Positions 11,801 through 22,594 of a stretch of 64,000 nucleotides of DNA are shown piece after piece. The DNA comes from Ovis canadensis. Taxonomy: Eukaryota; Chordata; Mammalia; Artiodactyla; Bovidae. The stretch covers positions 36,224,501-36,288,500 of the forward strand of contig NC_091251.1 of assembly GCF_042477335.2 (NCBI RefSeq). Direction: 5' to 3'. The position numbers and the translations under genes were made by a program. How positions within the stretch are numbered: position 1 is the first letter of the stretch; every line of letters starts with the position of its first letter. The notes under the pieces were generated by a model. The model did not search any database and was not told where the DNA came from. It worked only from the letters and a program-made list of their open reading frames with translations.

Positions 11801-14800
11801 TCTTCACAGTCTAGCTCTCACATCCATACATGGTGTAGCTTAGCACATAGTGAATATGTGAACTGCTCAATGTATTTCATCAATGGAATTGAAGATGTGA
11901 ATATGGATATTGACATATTTTAGAGGTCAGCAAGTTCAGAGTCTGGCCACATTTTTATGTCTTCAAGCTAGTATTTTGTTTATCTTTAACTGAGCTCCTA
12001 AAACTCAAGTATTAAGTATTCCTTTGCTGAGCCCAACACATTACATTTTTCATTAGATTAGAAGCGGAGAATCAACATAGTTACCAGCATAATGGAAGTG
12101 CTCAATAAATGTACTGAATTAATAACGAATACTTTCTGAAGGAGTTGGAACTCAGGGATTCCTAATTGTTTTCTGCCCATAACCCATTTTAAGAATGATA
12201 AAGGGTTGGAGTCTTTCCCCCAGATTTGTGTATCTGTGCACAAATTTGTGTTTGACTTAAGGGAATTCAGAGTGGCTCAAGCCCATCTATAAATAACAGT
12301 TACATTAATCAGCTGTTAATTTTGTTCCAAATATTAAATGTGAGCCGCCTCCTCCAAGTAACCTTAAAAGAGATATTTTCAGCTCCATGTCCTGAATGTG
12401 ATGAAAAGAATACTCCCACGAGTTGTTACTAACATAAGGATTCATAACCAGAATCACAGAACTGTATTAAAACTTAAGTATTGGTCAGATTATCAAAAAG
12501 AAAAAAAAGTTTGTATCCAGTTCTAGGGATTGAAAATATATGTTAAAGTGGTTCTTTATCATAGAGTTCTTGCTGTAAGAAAAGGTCATTAAACATAACT
12601 CAAAGAACGTATAAATTTAGTTACCAAAGCAAAAATTGTAAGAAGAAATGTTTATATTACAGTTTTCATAGTATCAGTAGGTGAATTATAAAAAGTACAT
12701 TTTCAACTTAATGACATTAACATCAGAACACAGTCAGTGCTTTTCCTCACAGATAATGTCTGCTAGGTGTTGAAAGTTTACATGAAAAAACGTGTAGTAT
12801 ATTTTAGAAATAGCAGGTAACATTTGCATGAAAAGTTTGATAAACTAGTTGGTAGAAAATGAACATCTAGCCAAACATCTAACCAGCATTAACATCTAAC
12901 CAAATTTATACATTGTTATTGTAAGTATGATAATAGGAGATGTAATAATGTCAAGTAGATTCTTTGAACTGTTAGATTTTGGACTTCATTTAAAATAAAT
13001 TCAATCAACAAAATGTTTATCATGGAAATAATGTGGTATTATTGCATATTTAAGCCAAGCATCTCAAGAACCATTGTGGCAAAAAGGAAAGTAATGTGAC
13101 AGTGAATAAGTGTGTTCCTGAACAGAATTTGGGTTAGATTACATTAACAAGAATGAAACACTGATTGAAATGTTGAAATTATGGAAAATGGTACTATTTA
13201 CTTTAATCAGTGACAACACTTACCTTCTTTTAAGTCAGAAGGGCAAAATACACCAATTTAAGAGGTAATAGGTCTCCAAAGTGAAGTGAAGTCGCTCAGT
13301 CGTGTCCGACTGTTTGCGACCCCGTGGACTGTAGCCTACCAGGCTACTTCATTCGTGGGATTCTCCAGGCAAGAATACTGGAGTAGGCTGCCATTTCCTT
13401 CTCCAGAGGATCTTCCCAACCCAGGGATCGAACCCGGGTCTCCCGCATTGCAGGCAGACACTTTAACCTCTGAGCCACCAGGGAAGCCTAATAGGTCTCC
13501 AAAGAAGACATGCAAATGACCAACAGGTGTTTGAAAACTTGTTCAACATCACTAATCATCAGGGGAATGCAAATCATAACCATAATAAGATATCACCTCA
13601 AACTTGTTATTAAAAAAAAGAGAACAAGTGTTAGCAAGAAAAGGGAATTCTGATTCACCGATAGTGGGAATGTAACCTGGCATAGCCACTATGGAAAACA
13701 GTATGGATGTTCCTCAGTAAGTAAAAAAATAGAATTACCATATGATCCAGCAGTTTCACTTTTAGGAATTCAAAGGATTTGGAATAAGGATTTCAAGGAG
13801 ATACCTGCACATCCACGCTCATTGTAGCATTATTTATGTTCACATACAGCCAAGATAGGGTAGCAACCTAAACATCCATTGATGGATAAATGGATAAAGA
13901 AAACATGAAATATATATGCAATGGGATATTTTACAGCCAAAAGAAGGAGGAAATCCTGCCATTTGTGACAGCATGAGTGGATCTGGAGGACATTATGATA
14001 AGTGAACTAATTCAGATGCAAATACTGTATGGTCTCACTTAGATTATATTTGACATGTGGAATCTAAAATAGTCAAAGTCATAGAAATAGAGTGGTGACT
14101 GCCAAGGCCTAGGGAAGCGGAAAAATGGAGAGGTGATACAGCAGGTACAGAATCTCAGTTATGCAAGATAAATAAGTTCTGGAGATCGCTTATACAGTGT
14201 ATAGTGCCTATGGTTAACAGCACTGTGTTGTATACTTAACATTTTCTAAGGGGGTAGATCCTGTGTTAAGTTTGTCTTATCAGATACACAAAAATAATAA
14301 AAAAGGCAGCAGAAAGAAACTTTTGGGGAATGATAGATATGGTTATGGCCTAGGTGGTGGTGATGATTTAATGAATATATACTGTCTCCAAACTCACTGA
14401 GTTGTATCTGTTAAATATATACAACTTTTTACATGCTAATCATAATTAAGTGGTTAAAAAAAGACATAATAGAGATTGTCTATAGGGTGCTTAGGTCTTT
14501 ATTAACAAAATAAAACTCATACTAATGGCAAAAGAATATTAATAGGTGCCTGGCAAATAATGTTTAAATATAAAGGGGGGAATAGATAATTTATATAGTT
14601 TATCTAAAATATTAAAATTTTAAAACTACACAGCTCTTTCTTTTATCAAATTATTTATTTGGCTGTGCTGCTGGGTCTTAGTTATGGCACTTGGTATTTT
14701 CTTTCTTCCATGCGGCATGTTGTAATATGTGGGATCTTTAGTTGTGGCATGCAAACTCTTAGTTGCAGGATGTGGGATATAGTTCCCTGACCAAGGACGG

Positions 14801-17800
14801 AACCGAGGCCCCCTGCATTGTTAGCATGGAGTCTTAGCTGCTGGAGCACCGTGGAAGTCCCTCAAACTCTTTAATACCTTATATAATTTGCTCCCTTTAG
14901 CATGTATCATGAGTTAAAATGGTCAGTACATAATGTATAAAACTGTGCATGTAATGCCTGAAATCCTAATTTTAAAACACTTTGTATTTTTTCTGCTATA
15001 GGTTCATCATTAATTGTGCTAGGTTAGGTTACTTAATGAAATTTTTGGTTTCTTCTAAAGAAATTTTAAATTTGACTGATCTATTTAAATACTCAGAGTT
15101 TGAAACTAGTGTAAATTATAATTGGGGTACTTTTAGCTTAGATTTATTAGAATCTTTCAGTTGCAAGGGACTTGAGTAGTTACCAGTTCAGTCCTATTCA
15201 GTGTAACAATTGTGCCTGTAGTCTTCCAGATAAGCTAAATAGTAATTGTTGCTTAAATTTCTTATGTTATCTTTAGCTTAGATTGCTTGCTTTCAGACTT
15301 GCCCATCCAGACCTTCAAAGTGCTTCCATGATTTCTATGTGTACAATACCTCCTTGCCAAAACCAAAACAAGGAACTTGTTCTAGTCTGAGATTCAGCAC
15401 AACATAAAAGAATCATCAGTGAGCAAGGTGAAAAAAATTCTGTCATTTAACGTTTTCAGCTAGTATGAAATTATGGAGTCTCACACATAGGGTATAACTT
15501 ATTTTCCTAAAATGTAACTGTTTTGGTAAGGTGTTTGGTATAGTTTGACTTCATTTTCCTTGGAATTCTGAGCTAAATTTTTTGAAGTCAGTTCTATGAG
15601 TGGAAATTTCTAAGTAACCAAAATATCTCTAAATGTAAACTAGTGGCCACTTAGATAGTATTTAACAGAATTCCAGTATAGATCCTGAATGTTTAATATT
15701 TCACTTGTATTTTAAATAAATAATCACAGATATTAGGCTTTCCCAAAGGTAATATTTTGTCCTAATTTGAGTTTCTTAAATCTTATTAAGGTTATGATGG
15801 CTACCCAGCTTGTGACGTACTAGAGTAGGTTATAAGAATATAGTCAGGAACTATCATTGTTGACCAGGGCTTGAGCAGTTCTATAAAATTTTTGTGTTTG
15901 AGTTATAACCCCCAACACTGTCATTTTTTATACTCTCTGATGTCCAGCGGCCTTAATTCATTAAAACTCAAACTCAGTTCTTCAGAAAGATCTCATCACA
16001 GTTTAGGTTGGTGAAAATATTCTTGGCTTATAAATTCAAGTTGATTATATCAGTTGTCATTTAGTGTGACTGAAGGGAGGTGGTATGGACATTTAAATCT
16101 ACCAAGATGCTAATTTATTTCCTGTGAAGCAGAGAAAGGAATGAAATTAGGAAATACTTCTCACCCAACATAGAAAGGGTAAGCAGATCCCAGAAAATTT
16201 ACCTTGGCAAAGCAGTGAATGCTTGGGTGTGATTTAATAAAGGGTATTTAGTGCCAAATCTGGTCAGAGAATTTTCTGCATGAAATGAAAGGACTGTGTT
16301 GTAAATGCTGGAAATCTTAACTCCTGAGGAATGTGTAGATTGACAGTGGTTGCCTTTTTTCATTTTCACATCTCTTCACTCCTAGATCTTCGGAATCCAG
16401 AGGCAGCACTGTCTCCAACCTTCCGTAGCGACAGCCCAGTACCTGCTGCACCCACTTCTGGTGGCCCCAAGCCTAGTACAGCTTCAGCAGTTCCTGAACT
16501 AGCTACAGACCCTGAATTAGAGAAGAAGTTGCTACACCACCTCTCTGATCTGTCACTAACATTGCCCACTGATGCTGTGTCTATCCGTCTTGCCATCTCC
16601 ACGGTAATGAATGATAAGACAAGGTTGAGAACTGCCACTGTTTTTCATCAGTTCGTGGTCAGGGTCTTAACACTTTCCCTCCTGCCTTCCTTCCTTAGCC
16701 AGATGCCCCTGCCACTCAGGATGGGGTAGAAAGCCTCCTACAGAAGTTTGCCGCTCAGGAGTTGATCGAAGTAAAGCGAAGTCTCCTACAAGACGATGCA
16801 CATCCCACTCTTGTGACCTATGCTGATCATTCCAAGCTCTCCGCCATGATGGGTGCTGTGGCAGAAAAGAAGGGCCCTGGGGAGGTAGCAGGGACTATTG
16901 CAGGGCAGAAGCGGCGTGCAGAGCAGGACTCCACCACAGCAGCTGCCTTTACTAGTTCTTTGGCCTCTGGTCTGGCCTCTTCCACATCAGAAGTAGCCAA
17001 GGAGCCAAAGAAATCAAGAAAACATGCTGCCTCAGATGTTGATCTGGAGATAGAGAGCCTTCTTAACCAACAATCTACTAAGGAACAACAGAGCAAGAAG
17101 GTAGGGGTAGATAGAAGTGATTTCACACTTACACTTTGAATTTTAGCATTGGTTGAGAAGAATTTACCCCTAGGGGCAAAGAGCAGTTCTTAGAATTGAG
17201 GGTTTAGAGCAGTGGTTCTCAATAGAGGATGATATTACCCTCCCTCCTAACGCCCAGGGGATGTTTTGCAAAGTCTGGAGACGTTTTTGGTTGTCACAAC
17301 ACAGGAGTACTACAGTCACCTATTGGGTAGAGAAGCAAGGGATGCTGCACAGCATCCTACAATCTTAGTAGGATAACCCACAAAGAATTATCTGGCCAAA
17401 AACATCAGTGCACCAAATGCTGAGAACTCTGATTTAGAAAACCTTTTTCACTGGTTCTGTGTGGAAGAATATTTTGGACCCACATGAATTAGCCATTTCC
17501 TATTTCTAGCTGTATAAATTTGAATAGTTAACTTCTCTTGATGCTTAGTCTTCTCATTTGTGAGACTAATTAGAGTACCGCCTCTCACCTGTCCCCACCA
17601 CCCACCCACCATGTAGAATTGTTGCCTAGGCTCTGAACCAAACAGTAAAGTGCTTATCAGCACTGTGTCTTGGCTTCAGTACGTATTAAATATAAGTGGT
17701 TTTGGCTGGAAAGAATGCTTTCCTGGGGAGGGGAGTTTAGCTTAATGCTTAGCAGCAGGAACTGGTCTGCATATATTTTAATTTCATCCCAAGTGCAGAT

Positions 17801-20800
17801 TTGTGAGAAAGGACTAAATCCATGAAAAATCTCTTCTGGGTTTTCTCATATTAATGTAGTTTATTGACCCCTCATAGGACATTGATGTCAAGTAGAATTT
17901 GCAGAGGTGGTTTAAGGGCGAATTTTATCTACAGACCCTTTCCAGACAAAGGTTTCTTCTATCACCCAGGTTAGTCAGGAGATCCTAGAGTTACTAAATA
18001 CTACAACAGCCAAGGAACAATCCATTGTTGAAAAGTTTCGCTCACGAGGTCGGGCTCAAGTTCAAGAGTTCTGTGACTATGGAACCAAGGAGGAGTGTAT
18101 GAAAGCCAGTGATGCTGACCGGCCCTGTCGAAAGCTGCACTTCAGGTCTTTTGAGGGGAAGAGGGTTGGCTGGGTCTCCTAGAAGCAGTCATTTTTTAAG
18201 CACGGTCCTTCCACTCATTGGGTTTGTCTTTAATGCTGTTATTAAGTGCTTTTAATATGGTTTGTCTAAGACTTCAAGATTCTGAAGGTACACTTTCAGA
18301 AGTAGTGTTCTATGGGAGGGAATACAGGCTGCACTCTCCAAAAGATAGGAGATTAAAAAAAAAAAATTGCTCTTTTCTTGCAATAGCAGGATATCTCTGT
18401 CTTTGATCCCCAGTGAAAGTTAAAGTTCTCTAGAAGGACAGTCTTAGGAGAAACAAGAACCTGGCCTCTTAGGTCAGAGCTTTATTCCTGTCATAAGGAA
18501 GTTAAGTTTTTGCTCAGAGAGGAATTAAAAAACATTTCTTTATTGTAAATTACAGATTTTAATATCACCTGCTTTCCTTATCTGAAAACTCTTAGAGGAA
18601 GCTCTGATGATAGTGAAAGACTGCAAATTTTGCAACAGTTTTTTTGCAACTGGGGGATCTAACTGGAATACCATGTTGATTCCAACTGTCCCTTACTATT
18701 TCCCCAGACGGATCATCAATAAACACACTGATGAGTCATTAGGAGACTGCTCTTTCCTTAACACATGTTTCCACATGGATACCTGCAAATATGTTCACTA
18801 TGAAATTGATGCTTGCATGGATTCTGAGGCTCCTGGAAGCAAAGACCATACACCAAGCCAAGAGCTTGCCCTTACACAGAGCGTTGGAGGTGACTCCAAT
18901 GCAGATCGACTCTTCCCACCTCAGGTACCTGTCTGCTCAGAAAACTTAACCTCAACTTAAGGACCTTTATCTCAGTAGAGCAGCCATACATGTAGGAAAG
19001 CAAGGCATAATCAGCAATCTCCCTTGCTGATTGGGAATGGAGCGGGATATATAGCATATGAGGGAACAGGAAAATCCAATGGAAAAAGAGGGACTGGGGC
19101 CATGAATCGGAGAGTGAAGGAAGGGAAGATGACCAAATACCACCTCATGCAGTGGATCTGTTGTGATATCCGCTACCTGGACGTCAGTATCTTGGGCAAG
19201 TTTGCAGTTGTGATGGCTGACCCACCCTGGGATATTCACATGGAGCTGCCCTATGGGACCCTGACAGATGATGAGATGCGCAGGCTCAACATACCAGTAC
19301 TGCAGGATGATGGCTTTCTCTTCCTCTGGGTCACAGGCAGGTAATGCAGTTCAAAGATATGTAGGTATGGGCAGATATAGTACAGAGTGAGTACTGGGTG
19401 GGGATAAAATCTTGGGTTTTTCTAGCTCTATTAAACTTATGACTCAGTCAGCCTTTCTTACCTACTGAGATCTGATGCCTGTTTATAACACAAATGATAC
19501 CATGAATTCTGTTTAACTCTACATTTGTTTCTTGTGAAAGGTAAGACCATTGAGAATAGATTCTGTGTTTTGCCTTTTCATTCTTAGATCCATCCTCTTG
19601 CCCCAATGGTGTCTTGCATGTAAATGTTCACTGAATGTCTATTGAAAACACATATATCTTGAAGGGAGAAAAAATACTGGCATGGAAGTAGCTGTTTAAC
19701 CCTTATTTCTTTCCAGGGCCATGGAGTTGGGCAGAGAATGTCTGAACCTCTGGGGGTAAGTAGCCATCACTGTTGTTTTCTTCTGACGGAAATATGTAGT
19801 TGATAGGGTTTCTTTCTTCCAGAGTATACTGTGATTTCTTGCCTCTGTAGAGTAGATGGTATCATCCTTAAACTGTGAAAGCCTGATTAAAGTTCTGATT
19901 CTTTTTCTTATATCCCACAGTTATGAACGGGTAGATGAAATTATCTGGGTGAAGACAAATCAACTGCAGCGCATCATTCGAACAGGCCGCACAGGTCATT
20001 GGTTGAACCATGGGAAGGAACACTGCTTGGTGAGCAGTAGTGGGGCCCAATACATTAGGTGGAGCAAAAACAGGAATTGTTTGATTTCTTATTGAGAAAC
20101 AGTTCAAATACTGGGGTTTCATAAAACTTTCATAAATTTTTCATCATTCTGTTCTCTGGTGAGCAGGTTGGTGTCAAAGGAAATCCCCAAGGCTTCAACC
20201 AGGGTCTGGATTGTGATGTGATCGTAGCTGAGGTATGTGCTTTCCCCAGGCATCCAAAGAGCCACATTTTAAATCAGTTATTCTATATTCTTATCCCAGG
20301 TTTTCTCATTGGGATCATAAACATAAGTGGAAAGGGCTAGAATTGTGATCTTGGGTAACTTAAAAGTAGCTAGAGCTTTTATTTCCTAGGTTCGTTCCAC
20401 TAGTCATAAACCAGATGAAATCTATGGCATGATTGAAAGACTGTCCCCTGGCACTCGCAAGATTGAGTTATTTGGACGACCACACAATGTGCAACCCAAC
20501 TGGTAAGGAGACCAGAGAACATGCTAGCCCCCAAGGGCACAACTGTTTATGGTCAAATATATAAGTTAGTAGAGCGTCACCTCACTTCCACTAGTCTGTA
20601 AATGGGCTTCAGAGGATTCTTAAGCAACCAACATTCACTGGAAAACCAACAGGTTTTTAAGATTTAAACACTGCTCTTAAGGTCTCCACCCCTAAAGCTC
20701 TTCATTATTCTACTGGATGTACTGAATCTGCCCCCTGGTGGTTACTGAGAACCTATTTAATCTGTCAACAATTTTAGTCTTTCATCCTGTAGGCAGAACT

Positions 20801-21223
20801 TTAAAAGACATGCTGCTAGCATGTCACTCATCCAGTGTAGTCACTGGCAGCATAGCTTTGTGATGTAGGCCTGGTTAGCTGTAAATTATTAACCCTTAAT
20901 TAGTACAGATCCAGCCTCTTTTAACATCGGAATCTGCCCAATTTCTTACCAGCCTTAGTACCATGTACTATCTTTATAAAAGAACTGGCACAGATATTCA
21001 GATGCCTATTGAGATGATAGGCAGACTTAATGAAAAGAACACATCTTTTAACAATATTAAGCCTTTAAATTCCAGGATTTTTGGCTTGCCCCATCTTTCC
21101 CCTTGCTTCAGGATCACCCTTGGAAACCAATTGGATGGGATCCACCTACTAGACCCAGATGTGGTTGCCCGGTTCAAGCAAAGATATCCAGATGGTATCA
21201 TCTCTAAACCTAAGAATCTATAG
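8704..21223 (+). CDS. METTL3: METTL3, catalytic subunit of the m6A methyltransferase (11 coding exons)
   Basis: N6-adenosine methyltransferase of the nuclear METTL3-METTL14-WTAP writer, which transfers methyl from S-adenosylmethionine to adenosines in mRNA. Eleven joined exons give 579 codons ending in TAG. The start gives [20 protein letters not shown], the known leader helix. A charged linker with KKSRKH follows, then two CCCH zinc fingers (C275, C283, C293, H297; C313, C319, C325, H329) and the MT-A70 Rossmann domain. The catalytic DPPW is at 394-397; H537, N538, N548 and Q549 match cofactor-binding positions of the human enzyme. All junctions are GT-AG and phases agree. It is one residue shorter than the human protein I recall, from PAKEPAKKSRK versus [10 protein letters not shown]. 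Its 3' end meets TOX4 tail to tail. Confidence 0.97.
10764..11341 (-). mobile_element. L1 LINE 3' fragment, reverse orientation
   Basis: Reads as the complement of the L1 ORF2 end and 3'UTR: GCTGAATAATATTCCATTGT, TATACCACATTTTCTTGATC and GAAGTGGAATTGCTGGA are hallmark antisense segments. Diverged, of an old L1M-type subfamily. A repeated AGCTTGGCATTTTT flanks a T-run just left of it. Confidence 0.85.
11427..11832 (-). mobile_element. BovB 3' end / ART2A, reverse orientation
   Basis: Starts with a (TTCAG)n run and the complement of the BovB tail (CACTCAGTCGTGTCCGACTC), continuing about 400 bases. The flanks TGGTGCAGCTT and TGGTGTAGCTT look like an 11-base target duplication with one mismatch. 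Confidence 0.9.
13261..14460 (+). mobile_element. L1 LINE 3' fragment, sense, split by a Bov-tA
   Basis: Sense-strand L1 sequence: CTCCAAAGAAGACATGCAAA, AATAGAATTACCATATGATC, ATGGATAAATGGATAAAGAA and a 3'UTR ending near 14460. Many stops; non-functional. A SINE interrupts it at 13282-13488. Confidence 0.85.
13282..13488 (-). mobile_element. Bov-tA SINE, reverse orientation, with 16-base target duplication
   Basis: The body starts with complement BovA sequence (CAGTCGTGTCCGACTG) and ends with the complemented tRNA-Glu head (GAGCCACCAGGGAAGCC). TAATAGGTCTCCAAAG occurs identically at 13266-13281 and 13489-13504. Confidence 0.95.
14650..14862 (-). mobile_element. CHR-type SINE, reverse orientation
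   Basis: TTATTTATTTGGCTGTGCTG at the left and CGTGGAAGTCCCT at the right frame a complemented tRNA-like SINE with an internal expansion (TGTGGGATCTTTAGTTG). Confidence 0.75.
16386..16603 (+). CDS. METTL3: METTL3 exon 2
   Basis: Codons 34-106, from [16 protein letters not shown] to RLAIST, a largely disordered serine/proline-rich part then a helical stretch. Acceptor CACTCCTAG, donor ACG|GTAATG; the exon ends in phase 0. Confidence 0.95.
16699..17100 (+). CDS. METTL3: METTL3 exon 3
   Basis: Codons 107-240, from [20 protein letters not shown] to KEQQSKK. Includes the nuclear-localisation-like basic runs QKRRAE and KKSRKH. The intron before it is only 95 bases. Donor AAG|GTAGGG. Confidence 0.95.
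17101..17969 (+). other. METTL3: METTL3 intron 3
   Basis: Holds a MER5A DNA transposon remnant and possibly a MIR fragment around 17490-17660; otherwise unremarkable. Confidence 0.85.
17210..17430 (+). mobile_element. MER5A (hAT-Charlie) DNA transposon remnant
   Basis: Starts CAGTGGTTCTCAA, has TCTGGAGACGTTTTTGGTTG and GGGATGCTGCACAGCATCCT, and ends near GCTGAGAACTCTG, a nearly full-length MER5A pattern. Placental-wide relic. Confidence 0.85.
17970..18145 (+). CDS. METTL3: METTL3 exon 4
   Basis: Codons 241-298 plus two bases. Encodes the first CCCH zinc finger with C275, C283, C293 and H297, preceded by the helix [17 protein letters not shown]. Donor TTCAG|GTCTTT is a weaker match to consensus. 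Confidence 0.95.
18146..18707 (+). other. METTL3: METTL3 intron 4
   Basis: 562 bases without a recognisable repeat or RNA gene. Confidence 0.85.
18708..18924 (+). CDS. METTL3: METTL3 exon 5
   Basis: Codons 299-371. Encodes the second CCCH finger (C313, C319, C325, H329) and the acidic linker ending RLFPPQ. Donor CAG|GTACCT. Confidence 0.95.
19153..19340 (+). CDS. METTL3: METTL3 exon 6 (catalytic DPPW)
   Basis: Codons 372-433 plus two bases. Contains [20 protein letters not shown], the MT-A70 catalytic motif at 394-397 with the gate loop after it. Confidence 0.96.
19717..19755 (+). CDS. METTL3: METTL3 exon 7 (39-base exon)
   Basis: Very short in-frame exon for [13 protein letters not shown]. 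The length is a multiple of three, so skipping would keep frame but delete a helix of the methyltransferase fold. Acceptor TTTCCAG, donor GG|GTAAGT. Confidence 0.93.
19921..20029 (+). CDS. METTL3: METTL3 exon 8
   Basis: Codons 447-483, [20 protein letters not shown] through HGKEHCL. Matches the interface-loop region that contacts METTL14 in the human complex. Donor TTG|GTGAGC. Confidence 0.95.
20167..20232 (+). CDS. METTL3: METTL3 exon 9
   Basis: Codons 484-505, [20 protein letters not shown] and AE, 66 bases in phase 0. Confidence 0.95.
20390..20502 (+). CDS. METTL3: METTL3 exon 10
   Basis: Codons 506-542 plus two bases; includes GRPHNVQPN with H537 and N538 of the cofactor pocket. Donor CTG|GTAAGG. 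Confidence 0.95.
20503..21111 (+). other. METTL3: METTL3 intron 10
   Basis: 609 bases with no clear repeat. It may hold the far end of the TOX4 3'UTR on the minus strand, since minus-strand ATTAAA and AATAAA variants occur at 20756-20761 and 20378-20383. Confidence 0.7.
21112..21223 (+). CDS. METTL3: METTL3 exon 11 (terminal coding part)
   Basis: Codons 543-579 and TAG at 21221-21223, ending [11 protein letters not shown] as in the mammalian protein. N548 and Q549 complete the cofactor site. Confidence 0.96.
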
Positions 21224-21317
21224 AAGTACTTCTGAACCTAAGCATCCATAGCCATGGCTCTACAGGCTGTACCTGAAGAGTAATGTTTGTACAATAGCTT
21301 TTTTTCCCCCTTATTTA

Positions 21318-21323
21318 AATAAA
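21318..21323 (+). terminator. METTL3: METTL3 poly(A) signal
   Basis: AATAAA 95 bases after the stop, followed by AGTTTGTATTGTAGTTGGG, a GT-rich downstream element. Implies a very short METTL3 3'UTR. Confidence 0.8.
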
Positions 21324-21344
21324 AGTTTGTATTGTAGTTGGGAT

Positions 21345-22533
21345 TTCGAGGTCAAGTTCTGGCTCTGCCACTTAAGAGTGTGTGATCTTGTGTAACTCAA
21401 CTTAGTATGATTGCTTATAAATGTAAACTGGGAACGTAACTGGGAATGTTAGGTAACTGGGAAATGTTACCTGCCTTATTGGGTTGCTATAAAGCTTCAA
21501 ACTAAATGAATGTGTGGAAAGCATTAAAATGTTGATTTGATCAGCAGTTAAGTATTATAAACATGATAAGAAAGGGTTCTCTGGGACATTTCTCAAGGTA
21601 AGATCTGAGTATCACTTAAGATTATCATCACTAGAGCTGTCACGTTTTAAATAGTTGCTTATTCTGTTACAACTGGCTTTGTTAGTTTTTCATTCATTTA
21701 ATTCCAAGAAAAATGAAATAAGCACATCTTACATTAAATAAGTGCCTAGGGTATGCAGAGAATTAGCCTGTATAAGTGAGAACACTTCGGCCTATTTTTT
21801 TAAAAGATATTTCATCAAACACAAGTGAACACACTTTCTTTAAACTTTGGTGAAACCTCTTAGGTGAAACCTCTTATATTAAGGATGTCGAGTTCTCCCT
21901 TTTACACTCAAACTGTGATACAATTAGAAAGTTGAGTACAGAAATATAATGGCAGAGAAATAAGAAGCTCCTAGGTGATGTTATTTTCTCTACAGTCCAG
22001 TGTGCTTATTATTACTGTGTTGAAAACCTTTGTTCTCAAACTAATAATGAATGTACAGATGTGACAGTAATAGTTCTCTAAGAGGTAACCTTTAATGCAA
22101 CCTTTTAGCCCCTTTAGAAGGGATGCACACAGTGATGTTTTTTTCCTAGACTCAAAGCTGAGTACTCTATCATTTTAATAATCTTTTAGGTAAATCCTAC
22201 GACAATTATACCAACAAGTTTCCTCAAACAATCCCCCACCCATCCATCACCCCTATGTTCTACTTGTTTATATTCCCTTCACCCTTTCCTGTTATTATCA
22301 CTGATATATCTGCTTGTACTTGAAAGTAAAAAGCAATTCCAGATTGCAGCAAACCCAGTGGCCCTGCTCCATAGCTCTGTAGAAGAGCGACAGAAGGGGA
22401 GAAAGGTGAAAGACATAAAGGATCATCATGGGTTGAGATCAGGCACTACCAGAAGCCTCGCTTGTCTTTTTAAAATAGGCTCGGTGGACATGTTCCCATC
22501 AGTAAGTCTTCACTGGCTTGGAGAACAGATGTA
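21345..22533. other. METTL3-TOX4 tail-to-tail interval, mostly TOX4 3'UTR
   Basis: No coding sequence. A MIR-like fragment (TCTGGCTCTGCCACTTAAG) starts at about 21359. Read on the minus strand this is the start of the TOX4 3'UTR; minus-strand ATTAAA signals occur at 22174-22179 and 22091-22096. I cannot tell which is used or whether the transcript continues into METTL3. Confidence 0.6.
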
Positions 22534-22594
22534 CTATTTCACAAACACCACTGTGTTTGAGTTTCTAGAGGCTACCCAGGCCAAGAAGACATCC
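22534..22594 (-). CDS. TOX4: TOX4 exon 9 (terminal)
   Basis: Codes for the last 20 residues, [20 protein letters not shown], then TAG at 22534-22536. Minus-strand acceptor TTTCTTAG. Confidence 0.95.

Larger units (their letters stand above)
8804..16385 (+). other. METTL3: METTL3 intron 1
   Basis: The longest METTL3 intron, 7.6 kb. The first few hundred bases remain CpG-rich. Beyond that it carries two L1 3' fragments in opposite orientation, a BovB tail, a Bov-tA inserted in L1, and a CHR SINE. Between 9300 and 10700 and between 14870 and 16380 I see AT-rich sequence with no recognisable gene. Confidence 0.9.

Noticed and set aside
16827-17126. Minus-strand 99-codon frame over METTL3 exon 3
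   Set aside because: Antisense shadow of a confirmed coding exon.
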